Source: an uncultured Oscillospiraceae bacterium (GTDB taxonomy: Bacteria; Bacillota; Clostridia; Oscillospirales; Acutalibacteraceae). Taken from it: 21,504 nt of DNA. The position numbers were made by a program, and so were the translations under genes. Positions 15,553 through 21,504 of the stretch are shown piece after piece (the first letter of the stretch is position 1; each line of letters starts with the position of its first letter). Below the pieces are notes generated by a model. That model was not told where the DNA came from. It saw only the letters and a list, made by a program, of their open reading frames with translations, and made no database searches. The stretch spans positions 1-21,504 of the forward strand of contig UQSH01000030.1 in NCBI GenBank assembly GCA_900543795.1. Reading direction: 5' to 3'.

Positions 15553-15829
15553 TTAAGCAAGCGAAATAAATCCGAACAAGCCTAAAAGGGGTTGATTTCG
15601 GCATATTTTCGCTTTTCGTCATTGTAAGGCACCAGCCTAACTGCTTCCTCAAAACAAAAATCTGCTCAAAATCAATTCCGTTTTAGGTCGCAGATTTTTT
15701 ATGAAACGGATTTTTCGTTAGGCAAGGCACAAAACGCAGTTAATCCTTTCGGATTAACGAGTATTTTAACACAGCATAGCGGAAAATCCGTTCATAAAAA
15801 ACTTATTCGGATTTATCTCGCTTGCTTAA
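15553..15829. mobile_element. MITE-like non-autonomous element with TA/TTAA target duplication
   Basis: Terminal inverted repeats of 28 bp (15553-15580 and 15802-15829, starting TTAAGCAAGCG) match at 26 of 28 positions. The interior is about 269 bp and has no transposase or plausible ORF. The element is flanked by TTAA on both sides; because the inner ends are AGCAAG...CTTGCT, the duplication may be just TA (IS630/Tc1-mariner style) or all four bases. The interior holds several nested inverted repeats. The empty site is reconstructed exactly by the broken acetyltransferase reading frame. Confidence 0.82.
15656..15801. repeat. Nested inverted repeats inside the MITE-like element
   Basis: Four pairings are visible. 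AAAAATCTGC (15656-15665) pairs with GCAGATTTTT (15690-15699). An imperfect ~22-bp pair lies at 15695-15717 and 15780-15801. GTTAATCC and GGATTAAC (15739-15746, 15751-15758) form a perfect stem whose loop reads GAAA on the minus strand. GTTAGGC (15717-15723) can pair with GCCTAAC (15635-15641). Some pairings compete or cross, so alternative folds are likely. Confidence 0.7.
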
Positions 15830-15977
15830 TAGAGCCGTTCTTTTTTCCGCCTCGCTCGGACGAGTCATATTATAATCATAAAGCTTTTCAAGGCATTGAG
15901 CCTGAACAGACATAATTTCCTCATCATCGGGAAAATAAAGATTCTGCGAACGAAGCACCTTATCAATATTCAAAATA

Positions 15978-16751
15978 TCAGTTTCCTTTTTCAAGACTTA
16001 TTCTGTCAAAGACTTCAAGAAGGTCTTCAACCCTTGCGTTTTTCTTTTCCTCGCCTTTAATATCAATAACGCGCTTTCCCTCGTGCATCATAACAAGGCG
16101 GCTTCCGTATTCAACTGCAAAGCGAAGGTTATGAGTTACCATCATAGTTGTTATTTTACTTTTTTTAACAATGCTGTCTGTTAATTCCATAACTCGTTGC
16201 GAGGATTTCGGATCAAGTGCGGCAGTGTGCTCATCAAGAATAAGAAGCTCAATATCGGTCATATTGGCTATAACGAGGGCGAGCGCTTGCCTTTGACCTC
16301 CCGAAAGAGTTCCAACCTGAACACCGAGCCTGTTTTCAAGCCCCATATCGCATTGCTCGAGCAGACTTTTATAATAATCAATTCTTTTTTTATTAACGCA
16401 TTTGCCGAGCCCGAAGGGCTTGTTTTTATTATCGGCAAGCGCCATATTTTCAAGGATTGTTAAATCGGGGCAGGTTCCCGCCTTTGGATCCTGAAAAACC
16501 CTGCCTATAAGCTTTGCTCTTTTAAATTCGGATTCGTTTGTTATATCCTTATCCTTAAAAATAATCTTACCCTCATCTGCTTTAAGAGAGCCGCAGATAA
16601 GATTAAGGAGAGTTGTTTTTCCGCTTCCGTTTGAGCCGATTATCGAAACAAATTCGCCATCAGACACCTTAAAATCAAAGCCGTTAAAAACAGTTGACTC
16701 ATCAACCGTTCCCGCATTGAAGCGTTTAACTATATTTTGAAGTTCAAGCAT
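15978..16751 (-). CDS. ABC transporter ATPase (TrpZ-like)
   Basis: A 257-residue nucleotide-binding subunit: Walker A GSNGSGKTT (Lys45), Q-loop Gln87 (VFQDPKAGT), signature LSGGQRQAL (~149-157), Walker B LLILDEHTAALD (~169-180) and switch His207. The FQDPxxGT...LTILENMALA pattern is the one seen with ABC_sub_bind/TrpXYZ-type importers. I start it at 16751 because the residues further upstream (LSDFRANTIS...) are the permease gene read in another frame. It overlaps the permease stop by 8 bp, with GGAGAGAG upstream as ribosome binding site. It energises uptake together with the next two genes. Confidence 0.94.
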   Translation of the reverse strand: MLELQNIVKRFNAGTVDESTVFNGFDFKVSDGEFVSIIGSNGSGKTTLLNLICGSLKADEGKIIFKDKDITNESEFKRAKLIGRVFQDPKAGTCPDLTILENMALADNKNKPFGLGKCVNKKRIDYYKSLLEQCDMGLENRLGVQVGTLSGGQRQALALVIANMTDIELLILDEHTAALDPKSSQRVMELTDSIVKKSKITTMMVTHNLRFAVEYGSRLVMMHEGKRVIDIKGEEKKNARVEDLLEVFDRISLEKGN

Positions 16752-17664
16752 TTTTCTCTCTCCTTTTCGTTTTATTTGAGCCTGCCTTGCTGAATATAAT
16801 TGCAATAACGAAAAGGACAGCCATAAGCAGCTTATTGTATTCGCTCGGAAGTCCGATAACAACGGCTATTTGCAGGCACGCTTTATATATAACCGTTCCG
16901 AAAATAACCATAGTTGTTGCCTTCATAAAGCCAACGCGCTTGAAAACGGAAAGGCCGATAATAACACTTGAAAGGCCGAAAACAACCATACCCACGCCCA
17001 TCTGCGTGTTTGCGGTTTCCGTGCTTTGCGCAACGATAGCACCGCTGACTGCGGCAAGTCCGTTTCCGATTGCAAGGCCGAGAATTTTTGATGCTCCGGG
17101 ATTTTTCGCAAGCATAATAACATACTGCTGATTTGAGCCTGTTGCACGCAAAAGCATACCTGATTTTGTTTTAAGATAAAGATCTATAATGATTTTAATA
17201 AGAACAACAAAAACTGCAAGAACTATAAGCTTTCTGACATTAACAGAGCCTATATTCTGCGGAAGAATATTTGCAATACCGCTATTGAAAACGGTTTTCT
17301 TTCCGAAAATAGACGCAACAGACTGCCCGCCCGTTCCTATTTTTATTATAACAAGATTAGCCGTTAACAATGCAGTGTAAACAAGTATGCCCGAAAGAAG
17401 CGGTTGCAGCTTGAGCTTTATATGAAGTACGCCTGTTAAGCAGCCTGCCGCAAGACCGCCTGCAAACGCAATAAGCAGGCTTATCCAAGGATTCACACCG
17501 TGCAGTATTAAAACAGAAGAAAGTATTGCGCCGAGCGGCATTGTTCCGTCAACAGAAAGATCCGGAAAATCGAGTATGCTGTAAGAAAGATAAACACCAA
17601 GCGCAAGGATTGCATATTTAAAGCCCTCTTCAAGCACAACTTTTATTATATTAATTGCTTCCAT
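16744..17664 (-). CDS. ABC transporter permease (TrpY/BPD_transp_2 family)
   Basis: A 306-residue, strongly hydrophobic protein with about eight or nine membrane segments. Family landmarks are YSILDFPDLSVDGTMPLGAI near the N-terminus and TKSGMLLRATGSNQQYVIMLAKNP in a cytoplasmic loop, which couples to the ATPase. It is the inner-membrane channel of the importer. The ATG at 17664 lies 56 bp downstream of the hairpin that separates it from the binding-protein gene and has only a weak GGATGTG ahead of it. The tail ends KTKRREKNA, overlapping the ATPase start. Confidence 0.93.
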   Translation of the reverse strand: MEAINIIKVVLEEGFKYAILALGVYLSYSILDFPDLSVDGTMPLGAILSSVLILHGVNPWISLLIAFAGGLAAGCLTGVLHIKLKLQPLLSGILVYTALLTANLVIIKIGTGGQSVASIFGKKTVFNSGIANILPQNIGSVNVRKLIVLAVFVVLIKIIIDLYLKTKSGMLLRATGSNQQYVIMLAKNPGASKILGLAIGNGLAAVSGAIVAQSTETANTQMGVGMVVFGLSSVIIGLSVFKRVGFMKATTMVIFGTVIYKACLQIAVVIGLPSEYNKLLMAVLFVIAIIFSKAGSNKTKRREKNA

Positions 17665-17686
17665 ATATTCACATCCAAAAACACAA

Positions 17687-17720
17687 TTCGGAGCAGAGCG
17701 TTGCTTGGCTCTGCTCCGAA
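17687..17720 (-). terminator. Perfect intercistronic hairpin after the binding-protein gene
   Basis: TTCGGAGCAGAGC (17687-17699) and GCTCTGCTCCGAA (17708-17720) form a perfect 13-bp stem with an 8-nt loop. On the minus strand it lies 12 bp after the lipoprotein stop and is followed by TTGTGTTTTTGG, a poor T-run. It probably acts as a partial terminator or a 3' RNA stabiliser, giving more binding protein than permease and ATPase. Confidence 0.75.
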
Positions 17721-17732
17721 GCTAATAAAAAC

Positions 17733-18737
17733 TTATTCAGCGGCTGTTGTAACCTTTTCAACATCTGCAAGAGAATCGGGAATTGCAATGCCGAATTTTG
17801 ATGCAACATCCGTGTTAACAACAAGGAACGAATCGGTTACCGAAACTGCGGGATATTCAGCAGCAGAAGCGCCGTTTAAAATATCAATTGCAATATTGCC
17901 TGTTTTTTCTCCGAGAGCAACATAATCAATTGAAGCCGATGCAAGACAGCCCTTTTTAACCTGCTCAATTTCAGAGCCGTAAACAGGGATTCCCTTAGTG
18001 TCTGCCTGCTCCAAAACAATATTAAGATTATCAACTACATTATTATCGGTAAGGTTTGTTATTGCGTCAACCTCGGTTACGAGGGTTGCAGAAACGGAAG
18101 CAAGCTCAGAAGCCTCCGAAATTCCCTTTGCAACAAGATTTATACCTGCTTTATCGCATTCTGCTTGAAGAGTTTTAAGCTGGCTGAGCGAATTTGCTTC
18201 GCTTGTTGTGTAGATAACACCGAGATTTTTAATTTCGGGCTGAAGCTGCTTGATAAGCTCAATCTGGCCGGCAATATCAAGAGCATCGGATGTTCCCGTG
18301 CAGTTGTTTCCGGGAGCCTCCATAGACTGAACAAGACCGCAGGCAACGGGATCCGAAACAGCACAGAAAATAACGGGGATATTTGAAGAAGCGCTCTGAA
18401 CCGCAGAATAAGCGCTTAAAGCCGCAGGAGTTGCAACGGCAACGATAAGGTCATATTCGCCTGCAACCATTTGGCTTGCATAGCTTTGGCAATCTGTGTC
18501 TGCACTTCCGCTTGTGCCGATTTGAATATCATAGGATATTCCCTGTGCATCAAGAGCATTTGCAACGCCCTGTGTGCAGTTGTCAAGGCTTGAATGAGGC
18601 ATATACTGAAGAATTGCCACCTTTTTATCCGCATTGTCTTTTTGAGCATCGTTAGAGCCGGATGAGCAAGCGGCAAAAACTGCTGCAAGAAGAACCGCCG
18701 TTAACAAAACTGCAATTATTCTTTTTAATTTTTCCAT
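17733..18737 (-). CDS. ABC transporter substrate-binding lipoprotein (TrpX-like, ABC_sub_bind)
   Basis: A 334-residue lipoprotein: a basic hydrophobic signal MEKLKRIIAVLLTAVLLAAV, then a lipobox ending FAAC with Cys24 as the acylated residue, and a Ser/Asp-rich linker. The body matches ABC_sub_bind proteins: KVAILQYMPHSSLDNCTQGV, DLIVAVATPAALSAYS, IPVIFCAVSDPVACGLV, LGVIYTTSEANSLSQLKTL, and IPVYGSEIEQVKKGCLASASIDY. Relatives include the streptococcal tryptophan importer TrpXYZ, but the ligand cannot be read from sequence. GGAGG precedes the ATG and a clear promoter lies 38 bp upstream. It is the first gene of the operon. Confidence 0.93.
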   Translation of the reverse strand: MEKLKRIIAVLLTAVLLAAVFAACSSGSNDAQKDNADKKVAILQYMPHSSLDNCTQGVANALDAQGISYDIQIGTSGSADTDCQSYASQMVAGEYDLIVAVATPAALSAYSAVQSASSNIPVIFCAVSDPVACGLVQSMEAPGNNCTGTSDALDIAGQIELIKQLQPEIKNLGVIYTTSEANSLSQLKTLQAECDKAGINLVAKGISEASELASVSATLVTEVDAITNLTDNNVVDNLNIVLEQADTKGIPVYGSEIEQVKKGCLASASIDYVALGEKTGNIAIDILNGASAAEYPAVSVTDSFLVVNTDVASKFGIAIPDSLADVEKVTTAAE

Positions 18738-18774
18738 AATTTTTCCTCCATATATATTTTGTTATATTAAATTA

Positions 18775-18802
18775 ATTATAGCACACATCAAAAAACTGTC
18801 AA
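18775..18802 (-). promoter_or_regulatory. Sigma-A promoter of the ABC import operon
   Basis: Minus-strand TTGACA (18802-18797) and TATAAT (18780-18775), both perfect, are separated by 16 bp. The stretch ahead of the -10 reads TGTGTGCTATAATTA, which resembles the regulator gene's own promoter (see 19301-19329). Confidence 0.88.
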
Positions 18803-18831
18803 TAAAAACATCCTTTAATTTTTTATTTTAA

Positions 18832-19242
18832 TTACTTTTTATCATTATTCTTCTTGCTTTCCGATTCGGATTTGCGCCACGCAACATATCGCATAACCTC
18901 TGCAAAATCCTCCTGCGACAGCCTTCTGCACCTCTTAATGAGAAGTGCCTCCTCGGCGGTTATGGAGATTATTTCATTGCGAATATGATAAATATCTCCG
19001 TTTGAAAGCTCATTCGGAGCACCCTCAAAATCGGAGGAATCCTTTTGCAAAATGCTGTCCACCGAAACGCCGAAATGCCTTGCAATATCGCAGATAATTT
19101 CAAGCCGAGGCTGAGTGTCTATTTCATATCTTCTGTAAGTTGCGCTCTTAATTCCGATTGCTTCTGCAACCTCCTGCGCAGTTTCTCCTCTTGATTTACG
19201 CAGCTCTATAAGCCTTAACGCAAGCTCTGATTTTTCCTTCAT
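18832..19242 (-). CDS. XRE-family helix-turn-helix regulator
   Basis: A ~136-residue protein with an N-terminal HTH_3 domain: LALRLIELRKSRGETAQEVAEAIGIKSATYRRYEIDTQPRLEIICDIARHFGVSVDSIL. The C-terminal half (~75-136) is not a recognised sensor; it contains a second short helical segment (EEALLIKRCRRLSQEDFAEVMRYVAWRKSE) and a Lys-rich end. I use the ATG at 19242, 7 bp after AGAGGA; a GTG at 19260 would overlap this site. It sits immediately upstream of the ABC operon on the same strand, with its own promoter, so control of the importer is plausible. Confidence 0.9.
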   Translation of the reverse strand: MKEKSELALRLIELRKSRGETAQEVAEAIGIKSATYRRYEIDTQPRLEIICDIARHFGVSVDSILQKDSSDFEGAPNELSNGDIYHIRNEIISITAEEALLIKRCRRLSQEDFAEVMRYVAWRKSESESKKNNDKK

Positions 19243-19300
19243 TATTTTTCCTCTTTTCACTTATTACAACGGTTAAAATCCGATTAATGCCTTTGTGATA

Positions 19301-19329
19301 ATTATACACACGGTTTTTAATACTGTCAA
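19301..19329 (-). promoter_or_regulatory. Sigma-A promoter of the XRE regulator gene
   Basis: Minus-strand TTGACA (19329-19324) and TATAAT (19306-19301) are perfect, with 17 bp between. The -10 lies in an imperfect palindrome, TGTGATAATTATACACA on the plus strand, a candidate operator for the regulator itself. Confidence 0.88.
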
Positions 19330-19401
19330 CAAAATTCACGCTTTTTCATTCTTTTTCACATTCATTTAAAATGCAAATATTTGACAAATTACACTGCCGC
19401 A

Positions 19402-19430
19402 TTGACAAGTGCTATACAAAATGTTAATAT
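19402..19430 (+). promoter_or_regulatory. Sigma-A promoter of the glucosaminidase gene
   Basis: TTGACA (19402-19407) and TAATAT (19425-19430) are separated by 17 bp. It is about 85 bp upstream of the TTG start, giving a sizeable AT-rich leader. A second TTGACA at 19381 has no matching -10. The rest of the 272-bp divergent region shows only pyrimidine-rich sequence. Confidence 0.75.
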
Positions 19431-19514
19431 ATATATTATATTAATTAGTTTTTTAGTAAATCATCGGAATTTTTCGCAGATAAATATACTGAAAGTTAAA
19501 CGGAGGGATTTATT

Positions 19515-21504
19515 TTGTTTAAGCGAATAATAAGCCTGTTACTGTCGGCAGTAATTTTTGCGGGAACAATAACGGTTTTCGGCACAATGAACGCAGGCGC
19601 ATCGGATTTTGAAACGCAGCTTAAAGAGGCGGGCTTTCCGTCTATATATATTTCAAAGCTTACAGAGCTTCACAACAAATATCCAAGCTGGAAATTTGAA
19701 CCGCTTATCACGGGAGTTGATTGGAGTGAAGCGGTTGCGCAGGAGCGCACTCCTCATTCGCAGCAGCTAATTCAAAAAACAAACTCTAACACCGCAAACG
19801 GTTATTATTGCAGCTGCTCCTCGTGCTACAAAAACGGAAGTTATGTTGTTCAGGAGGGCAGATCCTGGATTTCCGCCTCGCAGAGTGCAGTTGAACACTA
19901 TATGAACCCAACCAATTTCCTTGATGAAAAGCATATATTCCAATTTGAAGCAATTGATTATAATGAAAATCAGAGAAAATCCGGCATAGAAACAATTTTG
20001 AAAAACACTTGGATGTATAACTCTCTGATTGTTTACAAAACGGCAGACGGCAAATCGGTTACATACACAAACAGCATATACACAAGCGGAGCAAAATATT
20101 CCGATGCTATTTATGAAGCGGCAAAGATAAGCGGGCTTTCCGCATATTATCTTGCTTCAAAGATTGTTCAGGAGGTTGGCGGAAAAACAAATTCCGCAAT
20201 AGGTGCCTGCGGAACAAATTCAACCTATCCGGGTATATATAACTATTATAATATAGGTGCATACACGGGCGGACTTGACGGACTTAAATGGGCGGCAAAA
20301 CAATCGGAAGGCTACATAACAAACGCTAATGTTAATCTTCGCCAAGGTCCATCGACAAACACAACAAAGCTTGTTACACTTCCGAAAGGAACAAAGGTTA
20401 ATTATATTTCATTAACGGATAAGCAATCCGACGGATACAGATGGTATAATGTTTCCGTAACCTATAATTCAAAGAGCTATAACGGATATATAAGAGAAGA
20501 TCTTTTAACCTATACCTCAACCGATAAATACAAAAGACCGTGGACAAACCCTTATATTTCTATTTATAACGGCGCAAAATATATTGCAAACAATTTCTCA
20601 AAAACGCAAAACACGGGTTATTTGCAAAAATTCAATGTTAACCCGGCTTCCTCAAATATGTACGGCCACGAATATATGGCAAATGTTCAGGCGGCAGCGT
20701 CTGAGGCTGTTAACACATATAATGCATACAACTCGGCAGGACTGCTTTCAACCGAAAAAACCTTTTTAATTCCCGTTTTCAACAATATGCCGGGAATGAA
20801 GCAATACTCCTCTGACATTCCGAAGGTTGTTAATATTCAGCCATACGACATAACGGAAACAACCGCTTCAATAGTTTGCGATGTTGTTCCCAATGCAACC
20901 GGATATGACCTTGTCAGAATTAAAAACGGAGACACAAGCAACAGAATTTTTGTTAAAAGCTTTAATTCACGCAGAACAACAATAACGGGGCTGACAGGCG
21001 GAACGACCTATACCTTTATGATGAGGGCATATATAATTAAAGACGGGGTAACAACATATTCAACGAATTATTCCGACCCGTTTACCATAACAACAGCTCC
21101 CAAAAAAGTTACGGGTCTTGCAACAACGGCAAGGGGCTCGGGCGGAAGAACGCTCACACTTTCCTGGAACAAAGTTGAGGGTGCAACGGGATATAATGTT
21201 TATGCGTATAATAAGCCTGCGGATAGCTGGACATTTTTGGGCAGCACAAAAACAAACAAATATATAGACGAAACCGTTACTCCGAGCTATGAATACTATT
21301 ACAGAGTTGTTTCGGTAAAAAACGGTATTGAGGGTATTCCGAGTGATACGCTCCACACCTGCGCTGCCTGCGAAACAATGAAGGCACCGACAGTTGAAAA
21401 GAGCGGCAGTCAAATCAAGGTAGGCTGGGAGCTTGTTGGCTCACACGGATATGTTGTAATGTGGTCAACCGATCCAACCTTTAAAACAGGCACAAGCTAT
21501 AAGT
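19515..21504 (+). CDS. Secreted N-acetylglucosaminidase (GH73-like) with inserted SH3 domain and Fn3 repeats, 3' end outside window
   Basis: The frame is open from the TTG at 19515 (GGAGGG 7 bp upstream) to the window end, at least 663 residues. Residues 1-29 are a signal peptide (MFKRIISLLLSAVIFAGTIT...NAGA). Residues ~30-190 match the N-terminal region of clostridial glucosaminidases (KLTELHNKYPSWKFEPLITG, SWISASQSAVEHYMNPTNFL) and contain a C-S-C-S-S-C cluster (99-104). The catalytic core starts near 197, with IVQEVGG (Glu220 likely catalytic) and YNYYNIGAY, and resumes at ~338 with YKRPWTNPYISIYNGAKYIAN. Between them (~266-334) is a bacterial SH3 domain (ITNANVNLRQGPSTNTTKL...). Fibronectin type III-like repeats follow at ~436-529, ~530-622 and from ~624. 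It probably cleaves peptidoglycan during growth or separation. Confidence 0.88.
   Translation, partial: MFKRIISLLLSAVIFAGTITVFGTMNAGASDFETQLKEAGFPSIYISKLTELHNKYPSWKFEPLITGVDWSEAVAQERTPHSQQLIQKTNSNTANGYYCSCSSCYKNGSYVVQEGRSWISASQSAVEHYMNPTNFLDEKHIFQFEAIDYNENQRKSGIETILKNTWMYNSLIVYKTADGKSVTYTNSIYTSGAKYSDAIYEAAKISGLSAYYLASKIVQEVGGKTNSAIGACGTNSTYPGIYNYYNIGAYTGGLDGLKWAAKQSEGYITNANVNLRQGPSTNTTKLVTLPKGTKVNYISLTDKQSDGYRWYNVSVTYNSKSYNGYIREDLLTYTSTDKYKRPWTNPYISIYNGAKYIANNFSKTQNTGYLQKFNVNPASSNMYGHEYMANVQAAASEAVNTYNAYNSAGLLSTEKTFLIPVFNNMPGMKQYSSDIPKVVNIQPYDITETTASIVCDVVPNATGYDLVRIKNGDTSNRIFVKSFNSRRTTITGLTGGTTYTFMMRAYIIKDGVTTYSTNYSDPFTITTAPKKVTGLATTARGSGGRTLTLSWNKVEGATGYNVYAYNKPADSWTFLGSTKTNKYIDETVTPSYEYYYRVVSVKNGIEGIPSDTLHTCAACETMKAPTVEKSGSQIKVGWELVGSHGYVVMWSTDPTFKTGTSYK

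Larger units (their letters stand above)
15362..15994 (-). pseudogene. Maltose/galactoside O-acetyltransferase, internally deleted and split by a mobile element
   Basis: The N-terminal piece (15994-15830) encodes the Mac domain of sugar O-acetyltransferases, ending RPSEAEKRTALL. The C-terminal piece (15552-15362) encodes KEMFAEIG joined to GDNSVIGAGSVVSKNIPPN, CVAVGNPCRVLREISEHD and the tail. Both are in the same frame. Removing the element between them with one target copy gives CTA TTA AAG GAA ATG, i.e. ALLKEM, exactly as in homologs. The restored product would be only ~119 residues instead of ~200: the middle of the left-handed beta-helix, with the expected catalytic His, is missing at the IGDN junction. 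The start overlaps the ABC ATPase stop by 17 bp, and the N-terminal frame now ends at a TAA inside the element (15805-15803). Confidence 0.85.

Noticed and set aside
15553..15652. Residues 1-33 of the open frame 15362-15652 as the start of a real 96-residue protein
   Set aside because: Those residues are translated from the mobile element's end, including its inverted repeat; only the part from KEMFAEIG onward is acetyltransferase sequence.
15553..15829. The repeat-rich stretch as a CRISPR array or integron site
   Set aside because: There are no regularly spaced direct repeats; the repeats are inverted and the ends coincide with a target duplication.
19381..19386. Second TTGACA upstream of the glucosaminidase gene as an additional promoter
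   Set aside because: At 17 bp downstream there is GACAAG rather than a -10 box.
21060..21413. 117-codon open frame on the minus strand
   Set aside because: It is antisense to the fibronectin type III repeats of the glucosaminidase, Cys/Arg/Asn-rich and without family features.

Overview
The window looks like chromosome of a low-to-moderate GC Gram-positive anaerobe, most likely a gut-type member of Clostridia (Oscillospirales/Ruminococcus-like). This rests on strong AGGAGG-type ribosome binding sites, sigma-A promoters (TTGACA/TATAAT), a short NusA without C-terminal acidic repeats, the Firmicutes order rimP-nusA-ylxR-ylxQ-infB-rbfA-truB-ribF, an encoded tRNA CCA end, and a sugar ABC-like transporter/GDH/GH13 complement. 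Genus-level assignment is inference.

Layout. (1) 1-2830: an AT-rich accessory block with an AraC-type regulator (minus) divergent from two overlapping, paralogous aminoglycoside-phosphotransferase-fold kinases (plus). It abuts the 3' end of tRNA-Thr(CGT), and one symmetric terminator serves both sides. (2) 3043-11993: a long minus-strand translation/RNA operon driven by a clear promoter and a structured leader, rimP-nusA-ylxR-ylxQ-infB-rbfA-nrnA-truB-ribF, followed by a HAD phosphatase and a stand-alone CinA-C amidase. Most junctions are overlapping or nearly so. The tRNA-Thr promoter begins right at the cinA stop. (3) 11999-15326: an oligo-1,6-glucosidase-like GH13 enzyme carrying an unusual N-terminal helical extension, and upstream of it a NADP-type glutamate dehydrogenase with its own terminator.

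(4) 15362-19242: a minus-strand ABC import operon (lipoprotein, permease, ATPase; TrpXYZ/ABC_sub_bind type) preceded by an XRE-type regulator gene. At its tail is a dead maltose O-acetyltransferase gene. The dead gene has lost its middle (including the expected catalytic part), and it is also split by a 269-bp non-autonomous element with 2-mismatch terminal inverted repeats and a TA or TTAA target duplication. Removing the element plus one duplication restores the reading frame exactly. (5) 19515-21504: a plus-strand, TTG-started secreted N-acetylglucosaminidase that runs off the window. It has an SH3-like domain apparently inserted inside the catalytic domain, then fibronectin type III repeats.

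Most of the window is ordinary core genome. The parts most worth a second look are the structured mobile element and its target gene, the SH3 insertion in the glucosaminidase, the GH13 N-terminal extension, the paired kinases with a His-to-Asn change in one, and the mutually exclusive hairpins in the rimP leader.
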